From positions 38,337 through 45,833 of the forward strand of contig NVVU01000006.1 in NCBI GenBank assembly GCA_002733485.1: DNA of 7,497 nucleotides. Reading direction: 5' to 3'. This document shows positions 1 to 5,678 of the stretch, piece by piece. Every line of letters starts with the position of its first letter. Position 1 is the first letter of the stretch. Made by a program: the position numbers and the translations under genes. This stretch comes from Robiginitomaculum sp. (GTDB taxonomy: Bacteria; Pseudomonadota; Alphaproteobacteria; Caulobacterales; Maricaulaceae). The notes under the pieces were generated by a model. The model saw only the letters and a list, made by a program, of their open reading frames with translations, made no database searches and was not told the DNA's origin.

Positions 1-591
1 GCGATCATTACCGAGGCCCTGCAAAGTGCCTATACGCGCCTGCCTCTGTGGGAAAAAGAGCCGGAAAATATTGTTGGTATTTTACATGCCAAAGACTTGC
101 TGCGCGCCATCCACAGCGGAGGCGGTGATTTTAACGCGGTGGATATTCGCGCCACCATGCGCCAGCCGGTCTTCGCCCCCGAAACCACCACCTTGCCTGA
201 ACAGCTCAACGCCTTTCGCGCCGATCACGAGCACTTTGCTCTGGTGGTGGATGAATATGGTGCCCTGATGGGGCTGGTCACGCTGGAAGACATATTGGAA
301 GAAATTGTCGGCCAGATCGAAGACGAACATGATCAGCCGGTACGCGGTGTTTCGCGCCAAAGCGATGGCTCGGTGCTGGTCAATGGCGATGTTAGTGTGC
401 GCGATTTGAACCGGGCAATGGAATGGGATTTACCCGATGAAGAGGCCGTGACCGTGGCGGGTCTGGTGATCCATGAAAGCCAGACCATACCGCAAATCGG
501 CCAGGCATTTTCCTATTATGGCTATCGGTTTGAAATTGCCGGGCGCAAACGCAATCAGATCACGTCTTTGAAAATCACCCCGGTCGGGTAG
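1..591 (+). CDS. CBS-domain / CorC_HlyC-family transporter protein, C-terminal part (5' end outside window)
   Basis: Reading frame 1 is open from the first base, so the gene starts upstream of the window; 196 codons and a TAG stop are present. Codons 1-44 are the end of a first CBS domain (RLPLWEKEPENIVGILHAKD). Codons about 52-110 form a second CBS domain (FALVVDEYGALMGLVTLEDI), followed by an acidic EEIVGQIEDEHD linker. The last 80 or so residues are the CorC_HlyC transporter-associated domain, ending in YGYRFEIAGRKRNQIT. In this family CBS pairs sense nucleotides and gate an N-terminal DUF21/CNNM membrane domain linked to magnesium or cobalt export. The membrane domain would lie outside the window, so I cannot tell the DUF21 form from the shorter soluble CorC form; the RNQIT ending fits the DUF21 form as I recall it. 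It is followed by a 188-nt spacer with a palindromic repeat. An internal TTG/ATG start is not needed, because homology runs back to base 1. Confidence 0.93.
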   Translation, partial: AIITEALQSAYTRLPLWEKEPENIVGILHAKDLLRAIHSGGGDFNAVDIRATMRQPVFAPETTTLPEQLNAFRADHEHFALVVDEYGALMGLVTLEDILEEIVGQIEDEHDQPVRGVSRQSDGSVLVNGDVSVRDLNRAMEWDLPDEEAVTVAGLVIHESQTIPQIGQAFSYYGYRFEIAGRKRNQITSLKITPVG

Positions 592-600
592 GGGTTAAAA

Positions 601-685
601 CATGTCATTACCCGAATAAATCGGGTAATCCAGCATTCCGCTCAATATCGCTCTGGATTATCGGGACTAGCCCGATAATGACATG
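601..685. repeat. Cloverleaf-like palindromic repeat (REP/MITE-type)
   Basis: An outer stem CATGTCATTA (601-610) pairs perfectly with TAATGACATG (676-685). Inside it lie three arms. Arm 1 is CCCGA (611-615) with TCGGG (621-625) around a 5-nt loop. The central arm is TAATCCAG (626-633) with CTGGATTA (653-660) around a 19-nt loop. Arm 3 is TCGGG (661-665) with CCCGA (671-675) around a 5-nt loop. The whole unit is therefore two inverted copies of a GTCATTA-hairpin-TAATCCAG module. I recall dispersed repeats of the form GTCATT..CCGG..ATCCAG from many alphaproteobacterial genomes, so this is probably a member of a multicopy family; copy number cannot be judged here. As RNA it would fold into a four-way junction and could stabilise or end the upstream transcript. 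Confidence 0.85.
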
Positions 686-706
686 GAAAATTTTTCAAAG
701 GGAAAT

Positions 707-729
707 AAAAACACCAAAGGTGACTTTTT
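707..729 (+). terminator. Weak Rho-independent-terminator-like hairpin
   Basis: An A-run (707-711) precedes a CACC-AAA-GGTG hairpin (712-722), and a run of five T follows at 725-729 after AC. The A/T flanks could extend the stem, which makes the structure roughly usable from both strands. The stem core is only four base pairs, so it would be weak. It sits between the CorC-type gene and the amidohydrolase gene. Confidence 0.3.
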
Positions 730-779
730 CGGCGCGTAAGGTTACACCTGCGCGCTACATTTAAAGGAGTCTCCCCGCC

Positions 780-2204
780 ATGTCCTCATTGCCGCTTGTC
801 CGATCCCTGTTTGCCCTCATTCTTCTGGCCCTGCCTGTATCGGCGCTCGCCAGGGACAAAGCGGATATGATCGTGTATGGCGATTATGTACTGAGTATGG
901 AAAAAGACGGCGGCGTGTTGCGCGACGGCGCGGTGGCGATCAAGGATGGAGTCATCATGGCCGTGGGGCCACGGGCGAAGATCAACGCACAATACAAGGC
1001 CGCCAAGAAAATTTCCGGCACAGACAAGGTGCTGATGCCGGGTCTGGTCAATGGCCATACCCACGCCGCCATGGTGCTGTTTCGCGGCATGGCCGATGAC
1101 ATGACGCTGATCGACTGGCTGCAAAACTATATCTTCCCCATGGAAGGCAAATTTGTGGACGCAGACTTTGTCCGCGCCGGGGCGCAACTGGCCTGTTGGG
1201 AAATGGTGCGCGGCGGCACCACCACCATTGTGGATATGTATTTTTACCCGCGCGTGGCGGCAAAAGTTTATGAAACCTGCGGTATTCGCGCCATTTTGGG
1301 CGCGCCGATGATCGATTACCCCAGCCCCGGTTTTAAAGGCTGGGATGACAGCTTTGCCGCCGGCAAAGACTTTGTTGCCAATTTCAAAGACCCGAGCGGC
1401 AAACTCATCCCCGCCTTTGCGCCCCACGGGGCCTATACGGTGTCGCCGGATCATCTGAAAGAAGTGCTCGCCGCCGCCAAAGCAGCCAAAGCCCCTTTGA
1501 TGATGCATGTGGCTGAAAGCCCCTCTGAAATGGCGGTGATGAAAGAGCGCTATCACAACACCTCAGTGCGCCATATTGCCGGCCTTGGCATGCTGGATTA
1601 TCCGCTGATCGCCGCGCATATGGTCTGGCCTGATGAAGACGAGATGGACATGATGGCGCTTGGTGGTAAAACCGGCCCGATCCATAATCCTACCTCGAAT
1701 ATGAAAACCGCCGCCGGGTTTTCACCCGTGCCGCAAATGATTGCCAAGGGCATTAATGTGGGCCTTGGTACCGACGGGGCGGCCTCCAATAATGATCTGG
1801 ATATGTGGGAGGAAATTCGCCTCGCCGCGCTCATTCACAAAGGCAAATCAGGCGATGCCACGGTCATGCCTGCCGATACCGTATTGGCCATGGCCACCCG
1901 CATGGGCGCCGCCGCCATCGGTCTTGGCGATGTCATCGGTTCCTTAAGCCCCGGCAAGCGCGCCGATATGATCCAGCTCACCCTGACCAGTCCGCGCATG
2001 GAGCCGCTCTATGACATAGAATCCCACCTGGTTTATGTGGCGGGATCCCGCGATGTGGTGATGACCATGGTCGATGGGCAGGTGCTGATGCAAAATGGCA
2101 AGGTGCGCACGCTTAAAGCCAAAACGGTGATCCGTGATGCTGAAGTGCAGGCCAATAAAATCCGCGCGGCACTTAAAGCCGGTGAAACTCCCGCCAAAAA
2201 CTGA
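780..2204 (+). CDS. Exported amidohydrolase, methylthioadenosine/S-adenosylhomocysteine deaminase-like
   Basis: The 474-residue protein belongs to the ATZ/TRZ/MtaD branch of the amidohydrolase superfamily, whose members deaminate 5'-methylthioadenosine, S-adenosylhomocysteine, adenosine or related compounds at a single metal. Visible motifs in order: N-terminal beta-sandwich strands (about 28-85), PGLVNGHTHAAM with metal ligands H93 and H95, PHGAYTVSP (H216), HVAES with H243 and E246, AAHMVW with H280, and GTDGAASNNDLDMWEE with D332. These match the ligand and catalytic set of the family (HxH, H..E, H, D). Unusually, residues 1-24 look like a Sec signal peptide: a single Arg at 8, a hydrophobic run from 10 to 20, and an ALA-RD cleavage site after A24. 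Most family members are cytosolic, so this one is probably periplasmic. The start is supported by AAAGGAG at 763-769, 10 nt before the ATG. It ends 2 nt from the convergent lyase gene. Exact substrate is uncertain; guanine or triazine-type substrates are alternatives. Confidence 0.85.
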   Translation: MSSLPLVRSLFALILLALPVSALARDKADMIVYGDYVLSMEKDGGVLRDGAVAIKDGVIMAVGPRAKINAQYKAAKKISGTDKVLMPGLVNGHTHAAMVLFRGMADDMTLIDWLQNYIFPMEGKFVDADFVRAGAQLACWEMVRGGTTTIVDMYFYPRVAAKVYETCGIRAILGAPMIDYPSPGFKGWDDSFAAGKDFVANFKDPSGKLIPAFAPHGAYTVSPDHLKEVLAAAKAAKAPLMMHVAESPSEMAVMKERYHNTSVRHIAGLGMLDYPLIAAHMVWPDEDEMDMMALGGKTGPIHNPTSNMKTAAGFSPVPQMIAKGINVGLGTDGAASNNDLDMWEEIRLAALIHKGKSGDATVMPADTVLAMATRMGAAAIGLGDVIGSLSPGKRADMIQLTLTSPRMEPLYDIESHLVYVAGSRDVVMTMVDGQVLMQNGKVRTLKAKTVIRDAEVQANKIRAALKAGETPAKN

Positions 2205-2206
2205 AC

Positions 2207-3430
2207 TCAGGCCGCTTTTGGGGCCGTATTGCTGACCTTGAGGGCACTAAGCGCGCTTTCAAGATCGGCCCAGATGTCTTCCACGCTTTCCAGACCCACC
2301 GAAAGGCGGATCAGGCTGTCTGAAATGCCATGTTCGGCGCGTTCCTCGGCACTATAGGCCGCATGGGTCATGCTGGCCGGGTGCTGGATCAGGCTGTCCG
2401 CATCGCCAAGGCTGACGGCGCGCTTGATCAGGGTGAGCGTATTCATCATATGCATGGCGCCGCCAATATCGGTGTTCAGCTCCAGCGCGATCATGCCGCC
2501 AGAATTGCGCATTTGCCGCTTTGCCAGATCAAACTGGTCAAAGCTTTGAAGGCCGGGATAAGACACGGTCTTGACCAGCGGGTGCGCCTCCAGCCGTTCG
2601 GCAATGATCTGCGCCGAAGCTGAGTGGCGATCCATACGCAGATCCAGGGTTTTCAGGCCGCGCATGATCTGGTGCGCCGTCAAAGGTGTCATCACCGCGC
2701 CGGTCATGTCTTTCAAACCCTCGGTGCGCACACGCAACATGTCGTCGGCGCTGCCCGCCGCCATACCAGCGATTAAATCCCCATGGCCGCCCAGATATTT
2801 GGTCGCTGAATGCACTACAATATCTGCCCCCAGTTTCAGGGGCTGTTGCAGATAGGGCGTGCAATAGGTGTTATCGACAATAGTCTTGGCCCCGACCCGG
2901 CGGGCAAGGGTACTAATGGCGGTAATGTCCACCAGACGCATATTGGGATTGGCCGGGGTTTCAAAATAGACGATTTTGGTCTTGTCGCTCAGCACCGCCG
3001 CCACCGCCGCCGGGTCAGTCATGTCCACATGAATGACCTTCACGCCAAAGCGGCTAAGGCCATGGTGCAAAAAGGCAAAGGTGCAGCCATAAAGCGTTTT
3101 GTCGGCAATCACCTCATCGCCGGCGCTAAGGAACGTCCAGAACACCGAGGTTATCGCCCCCATGCCCGAGGCAAAGGAGAGCGACGCTTCGGCCTCTTCC
3201 AGCGCCGCAAAGCGCTCTTCAAGGGCGCTCAAGGTGGGGTTGCTGACCCGGCTGTAAAAATGGCCGGGCCGTTCGCCGGCAAACATCGCGGCGCCTTCTT
3301 CCACGCGATCAAAGGTAAAGGTTGAGCTGAGATAAAGCGGCGGGTTCAGCGCGCCTTCGGGCTGGCGCGCGTGCTCCAGGCCGTGAATGGCGCGGGTGGC
3401 AAAACCTGTCTTCGAAGTTTGATCAGCCAT
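2207..3430 (-). CDS. megL: Methionine gamma-lyase (PLP-dependent)
   Basis: A 407-residue Cys/Met-metabolism PLP enzyme of fold type I. Methionine gamma-lyase (EC 4.4.1.11) splits L-methionine into methanethiol, 2-oxobutyrate and ammonia in the cytosol, and can also act on homocysteine. The sequence carries HFYSR (Y59, R61), TLYGCTFAFLHHG (Y114, C116), VDNTYCTPYLQ (D186), VVHSATKYLGGHGD (S208, PLP lysine K211), GLKDMTGAVM (K240, D241), RAVSLGD (S340) and LIRLSVGLE (R375). As I recall, all of these have the same residue numbers in the P. putida enzyme. Cys116 and the GLKDMTGAV segment are what separate this subgroup from cystathionine beta/gamma-lyases and O-acetylhomoserine sulfhydrylases. The start is supported by AAAGGT on the minus strand (3438-3443), about 7 nt before the ATG. 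It is divergent from an Lrp-family gene, which probably controls it. The gene is called megL or mdeA in different organisms. Confidence 0.93.
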   Translation of the reverse strand: MADQTSKTGFATRAIHGLEHARQPEGALNPPLYLSSTFTFDRVEEGAAMFAGERPGHFYSRVSNPTLSALEERFAALEEAEASLSFASGMGAITSVFWTFLSAGDEVIADKTLYGCTFAFLHHGLSRFGVKVIHVDMTDPAAVAAVLSDKTKIVYFETPANPNMRLVDITAISTLARRVGAKTIVDNTYCTPYLQQPLKLGADIVVHSATKYLGGHGDLIAGMAAGSADDMLRVRTEGLKDMTGAVMTPLTAHQIMRGLKTLDLRMDRHSASAQIIAERLEAHPLVKTVSYPGLQSFDQFDLAKRQMRNSGGMIALELNTDIGGAMHMMNTLTLIKRAVSLGDADSLIQHPASMTHAAYSAEERAEHGISDSLIRLSVGLESVEDIWADLESALSALKVSNTAPKAA

Positions 3431-3489
3431 CAGTTATACCTTTGCATATATTTATAGGCTCAGATTAGCTGATGTGTGCCGCTATGTGC

Positions 3490-3518
3490 TTGCGTATAAT
3501 TGTGAGAAATGATATAAA
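3490..3518 (+). promoter_or_regulatory. Candidate sigma70-type promoter for the Lrp-family gene
   Basis: TTGCGT (3490-3495) and TATAAA (3513-3518) are separated by 17 nt, close to TTGACA-17-TATAAT, and lie just upstream of the regulator's start. A perfect TATAAT at 3495-3500 is an alternative -10 box but lacks a convincing -35 partner. The region is AT-rich compared with its surroundings, as expected for the divergent promoter region between the regulator and the lyase gene. Confidence 0.4.
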
Positions 3519-3520
3519 AT

Positions 3521-3535
3521 TAGCAGATTCTGCCA
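3521..3535. promoter_or_regulatory. Candidate Lrp-family operator
   Basis: TAGCAGATTCTGCCA fits the E. coli Lrp consensus YAGHAWATTWTDCTR at 12 of 15 positions by my count. It contains a perfect inverted repeat GCAGA-T-TCTGC (3523-3533). It lies between the putative -10 box and the start of the regulator gene, and inside the divergent intergenic region shared with the methionine gamma-lyase gene, which is where an autoregulating Lrp protein would bind. No binding is shown by sequence alone. Confidence 0.4.
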
Positions 3536-3536
3536 A

Positions 3537-4004
3537 TTGGTGATCATTATTGATGAAATAGATCGTAAAATTGTCCGTGCCTTGCAGGAAAATGCCCGCC
3601 AGAGCAATCAGGAACTGTCGGAGCGGGTGGGCCTGTCGCCCTCGCCTTGTCTGCGCCGGGTACGGGCGCTGGAAAAACGCGGCGTACTTAGTGGCTATAC
3701 GGCGCTGGTGGATCAGGAAAAATACGGCCTGCCGCTGAATGTATTTGTCGAGATCAAGATGGAACGCCCATCTGACGAGTTGATCCGTGGCTTTGAGGCG
3801 GGCATTGCCCGCGCCGATGAAATTCTGGAATGTTATCTGATGACCGGGTCCAGCGATTATCTGCTGCATGTGGTTAGTGCCAGCCTGCAGGATTATGAAA
3901 ATTTCATCCGCAATGTGCTGACCAAATTGCCAGGCGTGCGTTCTATCGATTCCAAATTCGCTTTTGGGCTGGTGAAGAAAAACACGGTCTTCCCGCCGGG
4001 GTAG
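3537..4004 (+). CDS. Lrp/AsnC-family transcriptional regulator
   Basis: About 155 residues, normal length for the family. Residues 6-65 are the N-terminal winged helix: DEIDRKIVRALQENAR, then the helix-turn-helix around QELSERVGLSPSPCLRRVRALE (about 25-46), then KRGVLSGYTALVD. Residues about 66-145 are the RAM/AsnC ligand-binding domain that forms dimers and octamers and senses amino acids, with the typical YLMTGSSDYLLHV segment (about 102-114). It is divergent from the methionine gamma-lyase gene with a 106-nt gap. The same pairing is known for MdeR, the Lrp-type activator of mdeA in P. putida, so this protein probably responds to methionine or a related amino acid and controls the lyase. 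No ATG is in frame near the N-terminus: the start must be TTG at 3537 or GTG at 3540, and I see no good Shine-Dalgarno sequence, which suggests weak translation. The downstream adenine deaminase gene follows by 58 nt and may be under the same control. Confidence 0.93.
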   Translation: MVIIIDEIDRKIVRALQENARQSNQELSERVGLSPSPCLRRVRALEKRGVLSGYTALVDQEKYGLPLNVFVEIKMERPSDELIRGFEAGIARADEILECYLMTGSSDYLLHVVSASLQDYENFIRNVLTKLPGVRSIDSKFAFGLVKKNTVFPPG

Positions 4005-4031
4005 GCAGTTCTAAAACCACTTCGGCGACCC

Positions 4032-4056
4032 TATACTGCCCCCCAACACCAAAGGA
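4032..4056 (+). promoter_or_regulatory. Possible -10 box and ribosome binding site ahead of the adenine deaminase gene
   Basis: TATACT (4032-4037) resembles a -10 box; the hexamer 17 nt upstream (TTCTAA, 4009-4014) is a poor -35. AAAGGA (4051-4056) is a good Shine-Dalgarno sequence 6 nt before the ATG at 4063. The -10 box overlaps the right arm of an inverted repeat, GGCAGT (4004-4009) with ACTGCC (4035-4040), which could be an operator or a weak hairpin. The ribosome binding site is firm; the promoter is not. Confidence 0.35.
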
Positions 4057-4062
4057 CCAACC

Positions 4063-5079
4063 ATGACCGACCTTACCCAGCTTGCCACCAACGCCCCCAA
4101 GGCTGAATTGCACCTGCATATCGAAGGCTCGTTCGAGCCGGAGCTGATGTTTGAAATTGCTAGGCGCAATGATGTGGATCTGCCTTTTAAGAGCGTCGAG
4201 GAAATCCGCGCCGCCTATGATTTTTCCAATTTGCAGGAGTTTCTGGATATTTATTATCAGGGCATGAGCGTCCTGTTGAAGGAACAGGATTTTTACGACC
4301 TGACCTGGGCCTATTTGCAACGGGCCGCCGCCGATAATGTGATCCATACGGAAATTTTCTTTGACCCACAGGGGCATACGGAACGCGGTGTTGCCTTTGC
4401 CGATGCGGTGGGCGGCATTGCGCGCGCTCTAAAAGACGCCAAAGGCAAGCTTGGAATCTCCTCAAAACTGATCATGTGTTATTTGCGCCATCTTAGCGAG
4501 GAAGAGGCGCTGGCCACATGGGAAGAGGCCCAGCCGTTTTTATCGCAGATCGATGGGGTTGGCCTGGATAGTTCCGAGGTCGGCCACCCCCCCTCAAAGT
4601 TTAAAACTGTGTTTGCCAAGGCGCGGGGTGCGGGCCTGCATCTGGTGGCCCATGCGGGCGAGGAAGGCCCGCCCGCTTATGTCTGGGAGGCGCTGGATGA
4701 TCTGCATGTTGATCGCATTGATCACGGCAACCGTTCGCTGGAAGATGCAAAACTGGTCAAACGGCTTAGCCTTGAGGGTATGTGCCTGACCGTATGCCCG
4801 CTTTCCAACCTGAAATTGTGCGTCATTGATGATATGAAAAACCACCCCATACCGGCCATGCTGGCGGCGGGGTTAAAGCCTTGCGTAAACGCTGATGATC
4901 CGTCCTATTTTGGCGGCTATGTGAATGATAATTTTGCGGCGTTGATTGCGGCCCTGCCCCTAAGCCGCACCGATATTGAAGCGCTGTTGCGCAACAGTTT
5001 TGAAGGCTCGTTTATGGATGAGAGCGACAAGGCAGAAGCCCTTCATCGCCTGAAGGTCTATCTCGATAACCTGGGGTGA
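4063..5079 (+). CDS. Adenine deaminase (adenosine deaminase superfamily)
   Basis: A 338-residue zinc enzyme of the adenosine/AMP deaminase family. Motifs in order: PKAELHLHIEGS with metal ligands H17 and H19, EIFFDPQGHTERG (97-109), VGLDSSEVGHPPSKF (166-180), VAHAGEEG with H197 and catalytic E200, RIDHG with H221, VCPLSNLKLCV (244-254), and NADDPSYFGGY with D278 and D279. GLDSSE-GHPP and CPLSNLKLCV are features I associate with the bacterial adenine aminohydrolase subgroup (EC 3.5.4.2, adenine to hypoxanthine plus ammonia), while true adenosine deaminases have GxDLAGDE and CPTSN. Automatic annotation may label it adenosine deaminase (add). It would act in the cytosol in purine salvage. It lies 58 nt after the Lrp-type gene on the same strand and ends 13 nt from the stop of a convergent gene. 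Confidence 0.9.
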   Translation: MTDLTQLATNAPKAELHLHIEGSFEPELMFEIARRNDVDLPFKSVEEIRAAYDFSNLQEFLDIYYQGMSVLLKEQDFYDLTWAYLQRAAADNVIHTEIFFDPQGHTERGVAFADAVGGIARALKDAKGKLGISSKLIMCYLRHLSEEEALATWEEAQPFLSQIDGVGLDSSEVGHPPSKFKTVFAKARGAGLHLVAHAGEEGPPAYVWEALDDLHVDRIDHGNRSLEDAKLVKRLSLEGMCLTVCPLSNLKLCVIDDMKNHPIPAMLAAGLKPCVNADDPSYFGGYVNDNFAALIAALPLSRTDIEALLRNSFEGSFMDESDKAEALHRLKVYLDNLG

Positions 5080-5092
5080 ATAAGCCGAGAGC

Positions 5093-5548
5093 CTAGCGGT
5101 TACGCTTTTCCTTGCGATATTGTTTAACACGCTGATAGAGCGCATCATTATAACCATAGGCACCATAGTCGTGGCTGGCGCTGCCATCACCGTACCCGCT
5201 ACTATATCCAACGCTAAACTTTGGGGCCTGCTCATAAGGGTAATACCCTTTAAATCCATGCTCATACCCATAGCGGTCAAAGCGACCGCCTGTCATGGTG
5301 TCCACATAAATGGTCAAAATCGGGTCGTATGTCACGCTATCTGAGCGTTTTGTGGCGGCCATATTTTCGCGTAGTGTTTCGTTAGTGGTCACTTTGAATG
5401 CGTCTAGATCGTTGATCAGCTTGGCAATTGCCGTGTCCTTGTGGTCTGTAGGGTGTTTGTCGTTAATCAGTTTGTCGTCCGTGGCATGAGCTGAAGAAAA
5501 CGCCAGGCTCGCACCAAGCACAAAGAAAGTGATGAGGCTTTTACCCAT
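5093..5548 (-). CDS. Small exported Tyr/Gly-rich protein of unknown function
   Basis: I do not recognise this 151-residue protein. The N-terminus is a clear Sec signal peptide: K3, hydrophobic residues 5-17, and an AHA-TD cleavage site after A22. The next part (23-75) is charged and probably helical (KLINDLDAFKV, ETLRENM). The C-terminal half is low in complexity: 12 tyrosines between residues 93 and 144 and nine glycines between 94 and 132, in patterns such as GYSSGYGDGS and YGAYGYND. It ends in a strongly basic tail, KQYRKEKRNR. No cysteine, transmembrane helix or known motif is seen after the signal. The start is supported by TAGGAAA on the minus strand, about 5 nt before the ATG. Base composition looks more AT-rich than the neighbours by eye, which might hint at a lineage-specific gene. 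A periplasmic or surface protein is likely, but the role is unknown. Confidence 0.75.
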   Translation of the reverse strand: MGKSLITFFVLGASLAFSSAHATDDKLINDKHPTDHKDTAIAKLINDLDAFKVTTNETLRENMAATKRSDSVTYDPILTIYVDTMTGGRFDRYGYEHGFKGYYPYEQAPKFSVGYSSGYGDGSASHDYGAYGYNDALYQRVKQYRKEKRNR

Positions 5549-5618
5549 AAATTTTTCCTACTCTCTCAAAATTCAAATTCAGCCCCAGAGGTACGCTAAC
5601 GCATTTTTCTGCGGTGAT

Positions 5619-5660
5619 AAACACAAATAGGGTCACTGAACACAAGGTAAGGTCGACCCT
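5619..5660 (-). terminator. Possible terminator or regulatory hairpin between two minus-strand genes
   Basis: On the minus strand AGGGTC (5660-5655) pairs with GACCCT (5634-5629) around a 20-nt loop, followed by the T-rich ATTTGTGTTT (5628-5619). It lies downstream of the metallopeptidase gene and upstream of the Tyr/Gly-rich protein gene. The loop is long and the T-tract interrupted, so an operator for the downstream gene is as likely as a terminator. The rest of this 130-nt spacer shows nothing clear apart from the ribosome binding site. Confidence 0.22.
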
Positions 5661-5678
5661 GCTTCTTCATTTCACAAT

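Noticed and set aside
82..360. A 92-codon minus-strand frame and a plus-strand frame at 26-268 in the first gene
   Set aside because: Both overlap the CBS-domain coding frame, which is open from base 1 and matches the family throughout.
601..685. The cloverleaf fold as a tRNA gene
   Set aside because: It has the four-arm outline, but the outer stem is 10 bp, the central loop is 19 nt, and there is no GGTTCGA T-arm, no proper anticodon arm and no CCA end. A palindromic repeat explains it better.
786..1556. A 256-codon open frame on the minus strand inside the amidohydrolase gene
   Set aside because: It is antisense to a gene with clear family motifs. Its translation is rich in His, Gly and Arg with no recognisable domain, typical of a shadow frame in GC-rich DNA.
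2810..3325. A 171-codon open frame on the plus strand opposite the methionine gamma-lyase gene
   Set aside because: The opposite strand encodes an enzyme with every catalytic residue in place. The plus-strand product is His/Arg/Lys-rich and without motifs.
5600..5613. CGCA...TGCG hairpin with a T-rich loop in the 5549-5678 spacer
   Set aside because: The T-run is in the loop rather than after the stem, and the stem is only four pairs, so it is not a terminator and is likely chance.
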